Source of the DNA: Marilutibacter chinensis
Lineage (GTDB): Bacteria > Pseudomonadota > Gammaproteobacteria > Xanthomonadales > Xanthomonadaceae
Assembly (NCBI RefSeq): GCF_021725675.1
Contig: NZ_JAKJPO010000003.1
Span: 1 to 64,000 of the forward strand
Direction of reading: 5' to 3'
DNA: 64,000 nucleotides
In this document: piece by piece, positions 37,870-46,410 of the stretch
Numbering within the stretch: the first letter of the stretch is position 1
Layout: each line of letters begins with the position of its first letter
Position numbers and translations under genes: made by a program
Notes under the pieces: generated by a model
The model's database searches: none
Told to the model about the DNA's origin: nothing
Seen by the model: the letters and a program-made list of their open reading frames with translations, nothing else

Positions 37870-40800
37870 TCACACCAGGCCGGCTTTGCGCCTTCCGGCG
37901 TTTTCCCTCGCGAATCTATAGACTTCCTGATAGACGAGGATGGTCTGATCCCACCGTCTCGATCCTTGGATCCACGATTCCGCCTCTTCGACCAAGGCCC
38001 TGCGCTTCTCGGAAGACCGCTCGAGCTCGCCCAGGCAGCGGGCCAGATCCAGGTGGTCCCCAGATCGGAATACCATGCCCCGCTTCCCGGCGCCCACGAT
38101 TTCAAGCAAGGCCGGACGATCGCTGACGATCAACGGACGTTTCATCGCCATGGCTTCGAACGGCTTCATAGGGGTTACAAAGTCGCTGGCGAAGTCGGCG
38201 ACCCTGGGCACCGTGAAGATATCTATCGCGTTGTAGTAGCGCGCGATTGCATCGTGCGGAACCTCACCAGTGAACACGACGTGACGCTCGATACCCAGTT
38301 CGGCCGCCAAGACCTTGAGGTTCTCCAGCTCCGGGCCGTCGCCGACGATCAGGCAATCCAGGCGGGCGCCCTGGGACCGGGCATGTGCGACCGCCCGCAA
38401 CAGGACGTGATGGCCTTCGCGAGCGGATACGTTGGAGATGTATCCGGTCGTGACAGGTTCTCCAAGTCCAAGCGAGCGCTTGAACTCCGAATCGATCGAC
38501 GAGGGCGAGAACATGGAAGGGTCGATGCTGTTGGGTACGACGAAGATCTTGTCGGGATCGACACCCCTGTCGATCAGTCCCGTCCTCATGGTGTCGCAGA
38601 TGGTCACCACCGCATCCGCCTCCCTCATGCAGCGATCTTCCTGGGCGAAGCGCGCCTTGGTGAACTCCGCATCCAATACCCAGTCCGTCATGCCCCGCCA
38701 ACAATGCTCGTGATAGGAGCGAACCTCGTATACGAAAGGGATGTCCATGGCGCGTGCGGCCGCTAGGCCAACTAGTGCCTGCTCATAGCCCCGGTAGCCA
38801 GAACTTGCCTGAATGACGTCGACAGGATGCTGCTGGAGGATACGGGTAATCAGCAATGCGGTGAAATCCAGTTGCTTGGTGACCGGCACCTCACGCAGGT
38901 CCTCGCGTGACATTGGGTTCAAACGGAAATAGGAAATTCCTCCAACCGTCTCGGTCTCCCAAGCGTCTCCGGTGGTGCCCGCATGAGGATAGCCCAAGGG
39001 CGTGATGACCACCGGATCGAGGCCGGCTTCCTTCTGGAAACGCACGATGTTCTTGCAGCGAATCGCTCCCCCGGTGTTTTCGTACGGCACCGTCGTCTTG
39101 AACAGATGCGCAACGCGAAGTCCACTCCCGTCATTCCCGCTCCGAGGCGTCGCAGGCGTTCGCCCTGACGATGGCAGATAGTGCGTATCGACCTCTTCAA
39201 GCGCAGCATTCGCAATCCGGGCCTTGAGCCTCAGCCGGGCGTGGGCGGCTCCGGACAGCCCAGACGCGGCTGCGATGAGACGCCTGAGCCGCCCGATGTC
39301 CCCCAGTCGGCGACAGGCGTCGATCCCCCCGGACACCACGGCCGGGTCGCTTGGATACCGGTCCATCAGTTCGTCGAGTAGCGCCTTCACCGCATCGGGC
39401 GAGTGCTGGACCAGCTCGGCAAGGTATGCGGAAAGCGCCGGAGCCACGGCACCCTGGACCATTGTTGCGAAGGCATCGAACTCCCACTGCACGGCCACGC
39501 ATGCCGGCCCGGCATCCGGATGCATGCGGGCAATCAGCTCGTGGGCGCCGGATGGCGGCAGGATACGTGCCGACAGGGAGAGCATCTCCATGCCAGCAAT
39601 CCCGACCGACAGCCGTCGCGGCCTCATGTATGTCACGTTTCCAGCGACACGGGTCGACGCATGATTGCCGGCGAGGACCGTTCCCGGGACCAAGGTCTTC
39701 TTGCCGGAATCCCCGAAGAAGAAACCGAATTCCGGAAGGTCTCCGTCAGAGCCGGCCGGACGCAGTATCTGCAGATTGATCGTGACTTCCCATGCCTCGG
39801 AAACAGCGGACCGGATCTCGAATCTCCCCTCGCCAGACAGCGTCTCACCGCATTGGCTGCGCGCGACGTCGAGCACCTCTCCGGCCACTTCCCTCGAGAC
39901 GGCAAGCAAGCTGCCGTCCCTTCCCCGGAACCGGATGAGCGCCCGGGCAGTGTCCGCGGGCGGAACGATGGCATGAAGACTCTCCAGCACTTGGCCGGAG
40001 CTTCCCTTCAATGTGAAAGGCCCTGCCCTCGTCCCTGCCCTCGCTCCGGAATCCGGGAACTCGATATCGAAATATCCGACGACCTCTTCCGTGGACGCGT
40101 CCGAGAACGTCCGTAAACGTATGACCTGCGGCAGTCCGACCCGGTCGGATTCGGTACTTTCCAGCTTCACGGGCAGGACGACGTCCTTCACTACGGCGAG
40201 CCACTGGCTGTCGTCGAGCTCCGGCGGCAATGCACTCAACACCTCCGGATCGCCCACGACCGCCAGGGCCGGGCCGGCCTTCCATGCATGCACATGCAAC
40301 CTGAGCTCGACCGCAGTTTCCGGCGACAGCAACTCCACCTCCGTATCGGCACCGTCCCTGGAAGCCGCACCGTAGAAATAGTTCATGAAGCGCTGCGAAT
40401 GGGTCAGTCCGGGATGATCGCCTTCGATGACGTTGCCGTCCCGGTCCAGATAGATGGCCTGAACCACCGCGGCATCGGCGGCGGAGACTTCATCGACCAA
40501 ACGCAAACGAAGCCGGAAGGTGCTTCCGGGGGAGACCTGGACCCCGCGGACCTCACGGGCGGAATCGATCTCCTCGACGCAGCGGGGCACCGCCGTGAAG
40601 GCAAAATTGTCCGACCCCTTCCATTTGCGCGCGCGAATGAGCACCCGGTGCGCGCCCGCAGGGGCGCGGACGATCGACCTCGACCAGACCTCATCGCCTG
40701 CAGACACGACCGGAAAACTGACGTAAGGACCGAGCTTTTCATTGTTGGAAGCGCCCGCATAAGGCCCACGCAGCTGCTGCCCGGCTTCATTGAGGAAGCG

Positions 40801-40956
40801 CAACTGGGCAACGGCGGCGGCCTGGCCCGCGGCATGCGGATCCATGGCCGACACGGCAAAGGCGTAGTAGCGTCCCTCGGCGACCGGCACACAGGTCTCG
40901 ATTCGATCCGCGACTTCCGCACCAGGCATGTTCATTCCAGTATCGTCGGTGGTCAT
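37870..40956 (-). CDS. Large GT4 glycosyltransferase with N-terminal beta domains
   Basis: A 1028-aa protein. The C-terminal part (about residues 612-1020) is a GT-B, GT4-type glycosyltransferase: LRVAHLFKTTVPYENTGGAI, YEVRSYHEHCWRGMTDW, VVPNSIDPSMFSP, TGYISNVSAREGHHVLLRAV and a donor-site region EAMAMKRPLIVSDRPALLEIV with the EX7E-like spacing. The N-terminal 600 residues contain two repeated beta-rich modules (about 20-230 and 240-480; KWKGSDNFAF, RGRDGSLLAV) resembling carbohydrate-binding jelly-rolls, then a helical segment. Probably cytosolic. It starts directly after the second glycosyltransferase gene (zero gap). Such N-terminal modules are rare on GT4 enzymes. Confidence 0.8.
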   Translation of the reverse strand: MTTDDTGMNMPGAEVADRIETCVPVAEGRYYAFAVSAMDPHAAGQAAAVAQLRFLNEAGQQLRGPYAGASNNEKLGPYVSFPVVSAGDEVWSRSIVRAPAGAHRVLIRARKWKGSDNFAFTAVPRCVEEIDSAREVRGVQVSPGSTFRLRLRLVDEVSAADAAVVQAIYLDRDGNVIEGDHPGLTHSQRFMNYFYGAASRDGADTEVELLSPETAVELRLHVHAWKAGPALAVVGDPEVLSALPPELDDSQWLAVVKDVVLPVKLESTESDRVGLPQVIRLRTFSDASTEEVVGYFDIEFPDSGARAGTRAGPFTLKGSSGQVLESLHAIVPPADTARALIRFRGRDGSLLAVSREVAGEVLDVARSQCGETLSGEGRFEIRSAVSEAWEVTINLQILRPAGSDGDLPEFGFFFGDSGKKTLVPGTVLAGNHASTRVAGNVTYMRPRRLSVGIAGMEMLSLSARILPPSGAHELIARMHPDAGPACVAVQWEFDAFATMVQGAVAPALSAYLAELVQHSPDAVKALLDELMDRYPSDPAVVSGGIDACRRLGDIGRLRRLIAAASGLSGAAHARLRLKARIANAALEEVDTHYLPSSGRTPATPRSGNDGSGLRVAHLFKTTVPYENTGGAIRCKNIVRFQKEAGLDPVVITPLGYPHAGTTGDAWETETVGGISYFRLNPMSREDLREVPVTKQLDFTALLITRILQQHPVDVIQASSGYRGYEQALVGLAAARAMDIPFVYEVRSYHEHCWRGMTDWVLDAEFTKARFAQEDRCMREADAVVTICDTMRTGLIDRGVDPDKIFVVPNSIDPSMFSPSSIDSEFKRSLGLGEPVTTGYISNVSAREGHHVLLRAVAHARSQGARLDCLIVGDGPELENLKVLAAELGIERHVVFTGEVPHDAIARYYNAIDIFTVPRVADFASDFVTPMKPFEAMAMKRPLIVSDRPALLEIVGAGKRGMVFRSGDHLDLARCLGELERSSEKRRALVEEAESWIQGSRRWDQTILVYQEVYRFARENAGRRKAGLV

Positions 40957-42111
40957 CTATTGTCCCGTGCCAAGACGCTTATTCAACTGAGCAAAGAATT
41001 CGCCGGATATCTTCGCCGGCGCGTGACGCTCCCGAATCGCTGCGATGCTGCTGGACTCCACCGGATGCCTCAACGCCAACGCCATTGCGTCGAGCAGTCC
41101 GGAGTCGCTGGCCGGGTCATACAACAAAGAGTCCGATTCCCGATAGGTCTCGAGAACGCCACCGATCGCGGGTGCGATCAAAGGCTTGTCGAAGCTGGCG
41201 GCAAGCAGGGCCACACCTGAATTCAACGTCCGCGTATAGGGAGCCACGGCCACGTCCGCTGCGTTGAACAAGGTCTGGATCTCACGCTCCTCCATCGGGT
41301 TCGGAATCACCCGGATAGCAGGGTTGGAAGCGGCGGCGTCCTGAACGGCACGCGTGTACTCCCAATCCACCGGCTTGCCGGCGATCGTCAACTGAAGCCT
41401 GCGTCCTCGCTCCAGTTCGCAGAGCTGGTTGAAAGCCCGGACCAGCTCCACGGTGCCTTTGTACGGCTGGATGGAGCCAAACTGCAGGAACATGTAGGCA
41501 TCGGGATGAATGTCGAGATCGAGTCGCCCACCGGCTCGGTCGCCGAGGTTGGCATACCAGTCTTCATAGGACGGATGCGGTACATAGAACACCTTCGACT
41601 CATCGATGCCGAAGACCGGACGAGCCTCCTCGACCGAACTCCTGGACAGCACGTGGATCAGGTCGACCCGCTCGGAAAGAATCTCCCGCAGCCTGACCTC
41701 GGCGTCGCGATCGGCGCAGTCGTGCGGAAGGATGTTGTGCAGGCTCCAGACAAGGCGATGACCCGATGCCTTCAGCATCGCGAGCTGGACTTCGAATTCA
41801 CGCAGACGTGCTGCGGCATCGCTTTTGGAAACAGCCCCCTTCAGAACCAACGCAAGCCAATGCAGGTGGATGACGGAACGTCCTCGCCAATTGACCGCTC
41901 CCAATTGCGACAGCGAGGTCATCGGAACCACGGCGAACCCGTGGCGGCTCGCCTGCGAATACAATATCCGTTGGAAGGGATTCATCGCGGCCGCCGGTGC
42001 GTATGTCAGCACCCATGGAAGGTCCTCGGTACGGCCGCCGCCCTCGATGGCCGCATCCATGAATGCCTCGATCGGCGACTTTTCGCCCTTGGCGAGTTCA
42101 GTCAGTCTCAC
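40957..42111 (-). CDS. GT4-like glycosyltransferase
   Basis: Cytosolic glycosyltransferase of 384 aa, GT-B fold. Visible are SVIHLHWLALVL and LVWSLHNILPHDCADRD in the acceptor half, VFYVPHPSYEDWY, FLQFGSIQPYKGTVELVRAF and the donor-site stretch LFNAADVAVAPYTRTLNSGVALLAASFDKP. The pattern resembles xanthan-type mannosyltransferases, but the sugar is not determinable. The start codon is GTG at 42111; the stop abuts the start of the large GT downstream, so they are co-translated. Confidence 0.82.
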   Translation of the reverse strand: MRLTELAKGEKSPIEAFMDAAIEGGGRTEDLPWVLTYAPAAAMNPFQRILYSQASRHGFAVVPMTSLSQLGAVNWRGRSVIHLHWLALVLKGAVSKSDAAARLREFEVQLAMLKASGHRLVWSLHNILPHDCADRDAEVRLREILSERVDLIHVLSRSSVEEARPVFGIDESKVFYVPHPSYEDWYANLGDRAGGRLDLDIHPDAYMFLQFGSIQPYKGTVELVRAFNQLCELERGRRLQLTIAGKPVDWEYTRAVQDAAASNPAIRVIPNPMEEREIQTLFNAADVAVAPYTRTLNSGVALLAASFDKPLIAPAIGGVLETYRESDSLLYDPASDSGLLDAMALALRHPVESSSIAAIRERHAPAKISGEFFAQLNKRLGTGQ

Positions 42112-42154
42112 GATAACTCCTGCCCGTAAAAAAGCTCAGCCGACGCGAACTGGA

Positions 42155-42643
42155 TCAGCGTCTCACGATCCAGGTGACATGGACGATGCCTGTCGCATCG
42201 TCGCTCTCAAGCTCGGCGCCTTCACCATTGAAGAAGCTCGTCTGGATTTCCGAACCATCCGGACCGGTATAGATCACGATGAAGCCGTTGTCGCGGTCGG
42301 TACGCTCACCGCGCTCGTAGCCGTTCTTCTCCACCGCCATTGCGATCTGCTCATCCGCTTGATCGAGCGGAATACCCTGAATCTCGACCACGACCCTCCG
42401 CTTGGTCGCTCCGCCGAGCTTTTCCTGGCGATTGGCACGGACTTGATGGGCGAATGGCAGGACAAAGCCAGAGGGCAACACTCGCGGCGGACGCGGACGG
42501 GTTACCTTTTCGGACCCCTGAGCCACGTCCTCGGTCGCCGAACCGGCGCTGGTGCCTGCATCCTCATGGGCAGGCGCCGCAGGCTCCTGGCTACAGGCGG
42601 CAAGCAGGAGAATCGCGATCGTCGGAGCTAGGAATCTGGACAT
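42155..42643 (-). CDS. Hypothetical lipoprotein C'
   Basis: Unrecognised 162-aa lipoprotein with signal peptide and lipobox LLAAC (Cys about residue 17), a Pro-rich linker, then a domain KRRVVVEIQGIPLDQADEQI, FIVIYTGPDGSEIQTSFF and a terminal GIVHVTWIV. The strand-helix-strand order and PDG turn resemble the lipoprotein at 33035-33538, so it may be a distant paralog. It sits between the heparinase-like gene and the GT pair in the leftward operon. Function unknown. Confidence 0.75.
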   Translation of the reverse strand: MSRFLAPTIAILLLAACSQEPAAPAHEDAGTSAGSATEDVAQGSEKVTRPRPPRVLPSGFVLPFAHQVRANRQEKLGGATKRRVVVEIQGIPLDQADEQIAMAVEKNGYERGERTDRDNGFIVIYTGPDGSEIQTSFFNGEGAELESDDATGIVHVTWIVRR

Positions 42644-42667
42644 TGTTCTGATCCTGTTCGATTTGCT

Positions 42668-44440
42668 TCAGTGGAGTTGTACGGAAGTTCGGATCGATGC
42701 CACCTGAGAGGGGCAATCCGCAATGAGATTCGTGGTCGGCTCAACAGCGAGATAGGAAGTGCTGATCCAACCGCCATAATCGGGCTGCTTGCGCCCTCGG
42801 ACAAACGCGATCTCGCAATGCACCGCTCCATGCAGTTTCAGCGTCGCCAGCTTCTGCCCATCCGAGGCCCGGATACCGAATTCGTCCCCACCTTCTTCCT
42901 CGATCCTCAACTCGGGAGCAAACACGTAGCGCAGCTCGAGCATGCTCTGTGCGGGTTTGTCCACCCGGTCGCTGATCTCCAGTGATGATGCCGGCACGTA
43001 GCGGAAAGTCCGCCGATGCGCGAAATCGTCGCCACGACGCACCTCGCCCGCGACCTCGTACGTGCCGTCGCGTTCGATGAAACGTTCGAGGTAGGAGCCC
43101 TCTCCGGCCGTCTGCTCCGGCCTGAAAGCAACGCCCTTGAGACCTACGACGCTATGGGCGAGATCACTGACGAAATAGGCCCGATACGAGTCGTTCTGAT
43201 ATCCGTACTTGCCGCCATCGACGAATATCGGCTGCCCGCGATGCGATAGCATGAAGCTCAGTTCATCGACGTGATCGTGCCCCGCGTCGTGACTGCTGCC
43301 GACAACAAAGAACTGGAATGCTTCATCCGCCTCTCCTCCCGGCATGCTGCGAATCGATACGTAACCGCTGGAGTGCATATCCTTGGCAACAACACACTGT
43401 CCATCTGCCGTAGTCGACCAGCAACGGCCAGCATCCCGGGGGTGACTGAACGGTACGCCGCTTCCCTCCGAGTCCCCGAATTGCAGTAGATTTCCGTCAA
43501 GCCCGGTGAACCATGGTGTGATGCTCTCCGCCTCCCGGATCCGGGTCAATGCATCGCGCGGCAACTCCGGGTACAACGTCATCCTTATTCCACGAAACGT
43601 CTTGTAAGCGAACATGTGATAGAAGGACGAGTCCTCGCGGTGCACTCCGTGTACGTCAAACTGGCTTTCGATCAATCGACGCATGTGTTCGGCACTGAAT
43701 GCCGGCTCACCCTTGCATGGCTCAATCTCGGGCACGCTATTGCACAGCAGACGTAGACCGTGAACCTGAAAGATTCCGTGATTGTTGATGCTTACGAATG
43801 CGTCGTCGTGCAACTTGCGGGCGTGAAGATCGCTCAGCGCATCGAGCATCTGCGCATCAGCCGCTTCCGGCGTCCATCTGCCATCGGCCACCAAGTGGTT
43901 TAGATAGGCGATGTGCTGTGCCCGCAGACCCGTAGCCATATCTTGCCACTGGTATGAAGATCGGTGTCCTTCCAGCACATGAAACCGATACCAGTCGCGA
44001 ACGACCTTCAGTATTTCCTCCAGAACGTCCGGTTCAGCGGACTCTCGGTACTCGCCCCACATCGGATTGAGCATCCGCCAAGCCTGGAGCTGGAATCTCC
44101 AGTTGGCATCCTTGAATGGATCCGTCTTCCAGTTGAAGGGAAGAGATATCGCATAGGCTTCCAGGTCAGCCCGCGGCGTGAAGCCATGACGCATGTAGTC
44201 CGCGTAACCACCCGAGGCAATCTTATAATCACCATCGCGTGTCTCGATCGGCCTGGGCGGAGGGCCGTCGAAGCGGCGCTCCAGCAATGCCCCGGCATTG
44301 TCGGTGGCGCTGGAATCGGCAGCTTCGGGCGCGCCTGTGCAGGCCGCCACGCAAAAGCACAATACCCACAACGCCGAACGGGCGATCGACGGGCGACCGG
44401 ACGGGCCATTGCGGACCGAAGGTGTGGGACGACGGGTCAT
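42668..44440 (-). CDS. Heparinase II/III-like polysaccharide lyase lipoprotein
   Basis: A 590-aa exported protein with lipobox-like CVAAC (Cys about residue 34, behind a basic N-region). The N-terminal half is alpha-toroid-like (WRFQLQAWRMLNPMW, DDAFVSINNHGIFQVHGLRL with conserved Asn-His). The C-terminal heparinase II/III-like beta domain begins near residue 377 (SSHDAGHDHVDELSFML, then GQPIFVDGGKYGY). This fits an alginate/heparin-type lyase acting on uronate-containing polymer in the periplasm, possibly editing the ManNAcA polymer of this cluster. ATG 44440 overlaps the upstream gene as ATGA. Confidence 0.85.
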   Translation of the reverse strand: MTRRPTPSVRNGPSGRPSIARSALWVLCFCVAACTGAPEAADSSATDNAGALLERRFDGPPPRPIETRDGDYKIASGGYADYMRHGFTPRADLEAYAISLPFNWKTDPFKDANWRFQLQAWRMLNPMWGEYRESAEPDVLEEILKVVRDWYRFHVLEGHRSSYQWQDMATGLRAQHIAYLNHLVADGRWTPEAADAQMLDALSDLHARKLHDDAFVSINNHGIFQVHGLRLLCNSVPEIEPCKGEPAFSAEHMRRLIESQFDVHGVHREDSSFYHMFAYKTFRGIRMTLYPELPRDALTRIREAESITPWFTGLDGNLLQFGDSEGSGVPFSHPRDAGRCWSTTADGQCVVAKDMHSSGYVSIRSMPGGEADEAFQFFVVGSSHDAGHDHVDELSFMLSHRGQPIFVDGGKYGYQNDSYRAYFVSDLAHSVVGLKGVAFRPEQTAGEGSYLERFIERDGTYEVAGEVRRGDDFAHRRTFRYVPASSLEISDRVDKPAQSMLELRYVFAPELRIEEEGGDEFGIRASDGQKLATLKLHGAVHCEIAFVRGRKQPDYGGWISTSYLAVEPTTNLIADCPSQVASIRTSVQLH

Positions 44441-46410
44441 GTCAGCAAGCGTCCGATCTCGTGCATGGTGTGCTTGTAGAAACCAAGCGAGTAGTGGAAT
44501 GGCGAAACTCCCCACTTGTGTTGCCTTGCTCCCACGATGACCTGCCTGGGATACACGACGGACCGAACTCCAAAACGCTCCGTGACGTGGTCGTACATCC
44601 GGCGCAGAAGCCGGTTCATCGCGATGGCCTTGTCGGCGCCGACCAATTTCGTGCCATCTTCCAGGTGGGTCGCCCATAGCGCCTGGTTCAGGATCATCCG
44701 CCGGGGGCCTACTTGTTCGACCAGCGCTTCGATCCCCTTGCACCACATGGCCCAGCGTCCTTCCCTGTCGGGCCTCAGGCGTGATTCGATCTCGACGCTA
44801 CGTTTCGCGGACAGGAACTCGGGAGACAATGTCACCGGCGCCCCATCGACGAAGCCGATCGAAAAACGTTCGTCGATGAAGTCGAGTACGAGAGCATCGA
44901 AGCTGGCGCTCTCGAGCGAAGGCCCCACTTCACGGCGGAGGTCGGCCCTGACCATTTTGCGTTGCCAGGAACTCGTGATGCTTGCAAGGTCGACGCATGT
45001 CTCCGACGGAGTTCGCGGGTCGAATGCGCAAGCGAGCGAAGTCCGCGCCATATATCCCGCCAGCTTGTCTTCCTGCGAGAAGTAAGCAAACGTATCTCGC
45101 GAGACGCAGCTGCCCAGAATGAAGATGCGGCTACCTTCGGGAAGAGAGAACCCGTCATCGGGACCGTCCTTTATCGGACAGCTGGCCTGCAGCATGTTGC
45201 CGAGGTCGTCCTTGGCAAAAGCGACGACTGTCCGTGCGTCCTCGACTTTGGTCACGAAGCGGGCATTCGGCTCCGGCTCATACCAGCGGGTGTCGATTCG
45301 CTCCTCGCGGTCGAGCAGGTAAAAAGCGTACGCTGCCGGGGTGCAGCCTTCGCTGCCTCCACCGCTCGCCTGCGCCCGCACCATCCTGTCGGCCTTGCAG
45401 GCGTCGACTTCGAGAGAAGTCTCCGGACCGAACACCAGCGGATACCGGATGGTCGGCGCATCACCGGCAAACGGCGACGCCATGATCCAGCGACCGATGG
45501 CATTGCTGCCTGCCTGCGGATTGAGCATGCGCCGGATGACGGCACGGACCATGGTCTTCGGCGGCGCGTCGTGCCCTTCGGACCAGGCGCCGAACAATGC
45601 CGCGACGCGGCCGTCGGGCGAAAGCAGGAATCCCTTCCGACTGGCAGGCCGCATCTTCAGGCCTGACAGGAATGGCAGCGCATGCCCCTCGACATGGAAG
45701 CGATCGCTGACGTTCTGAAGGTACACGCAACGGCGCGGGCCTTCATGTTCGGCGTAGACTGACGCCAGCTCGCTCCGAATGCCATTCGACTCGAGCACCC
45801 TGCGCGCCTGCTCCTCCCGCTTGAACCCGGCGCCGAAGCATTTCGACAGGTAGTCGCTCACGGCCGAGCGGTAGTAGCGGAGGATATCCGTCTGCGGATT
45901 CCAGACGAATACCGACGCCCTTGGCCCCAGTAGCGCACCATAGAAGCAGGCGGCGTATCCACCGCCCGAGCCTCCCACCAGCAGAAGCTCCTTGCCCAGA
46001 ACGTCGGCCATGCGCGCGAGGAAGGACGCGAGCCGATCCTGCACGCGATGTCCGCGACTGCCCGCATACCAGGCCAGGGCGATGTCCGGCGACAGGGCGA
46101 GGCTGGGGTCGGATATCGCGATAGCCGCATAACCGTCGGAACCCGCCATGCCCGCGCCCGAGAAGAACGGAGCTGGACGGCCATTGCGCGCGCCGACCGC
46201 GGCCGAGAAGAATACCGGGACGACAGCCTGTTCCTCGCGGACCTCCCGCGCCCAATTGAACAACTGGATGTCGAGCGTGTTCGCACAGTCGGCGTCCTGG
46301 GAGATCCGGTGGACTCCCTCCTCGACCTCGGATGCCAGGAAATCGTCCACACTGTTCCACGACCAGAGCGCCGGGGCAAAAGCATCGTAGTCGGCGGCAG
46401 AAATGCCCAT
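44437..46410 (-). CDS. Alpha/beta-hydrolase-like protein fused to GSCVSRD (DUF6270-like) domain
   Basis: A 657-aa two-domain protein without a clear signal peptide. The N-terminal half has an alpha/beta-hydrolase nucleophile elbow LLLVGGSGGGYAACF (Ser about residue 146). The C-terminal part (about 425-655) starts IFILGSCVSRDTFAYF and ends HYSLGFYKHTMHEIG, resembling the SGNH-like DUF6270 family found in polysaccharide clusters. It may be an esterase or acyltransferase for glycan decoration. TGATG overlap with the upstream giant glycosyltransferase and ATGA overlap with the lyase downstream show tight coupling. Confidence 0.75.
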   Translation of the reverse strand: MGISAADYDAFAPALWSWNSVDDFLASEVEEGVHRISQDADCANTLDIQLFNWAREVREEQAVVPVFFSAAVGARNGRPAPFFSGAGMAGSDGYAAIAISDPSLALSPDIALAWYAGSRGHRVQDRLASFLARMADVLGKELLLVGGSGGGYAACFYGALLGPRASVFVWNPQTDILRYYRSAVSDYLSKCFGAGFKREEQARRVLESNGIRSELASVYAEHEGPRRCVYLQNVSDRFHVEGHALPFLSGLKMRPASRKGFLLSPDGRVAALFGAWSEGHDAPPKTMVRAVIRRMLNPQAGSNAIGRWIMASPFAGDAPTIRYPLVFGPETSLEVDACKADRMVRAQASGGGSEGCTPAAYAFYLLDREERIDTRWYEPEPNARFVTKVEDARTVVAFAKDDLGNMLQASCPIKDGPDDGFSLPEGSRIFILGSCVSRDTFAYFSQEDKLAGYMARTSLACAFDPRTPSETCVDLASITSSWQRKMVRADLRREVGPSLESASFDALVLDFIDERFSIGFVDGAPVTLSPEFLSAKRSVEIESRLRPDREGRWAMWCKGIEALVEQVGPRRMILNQALWATHLEDGTKLVGADKAIAMNRLLRRMYDHVTERFGVRSVVYPRQVIVGARQHKWGVSPFHYSLGFYKHTMHEIGRLLT

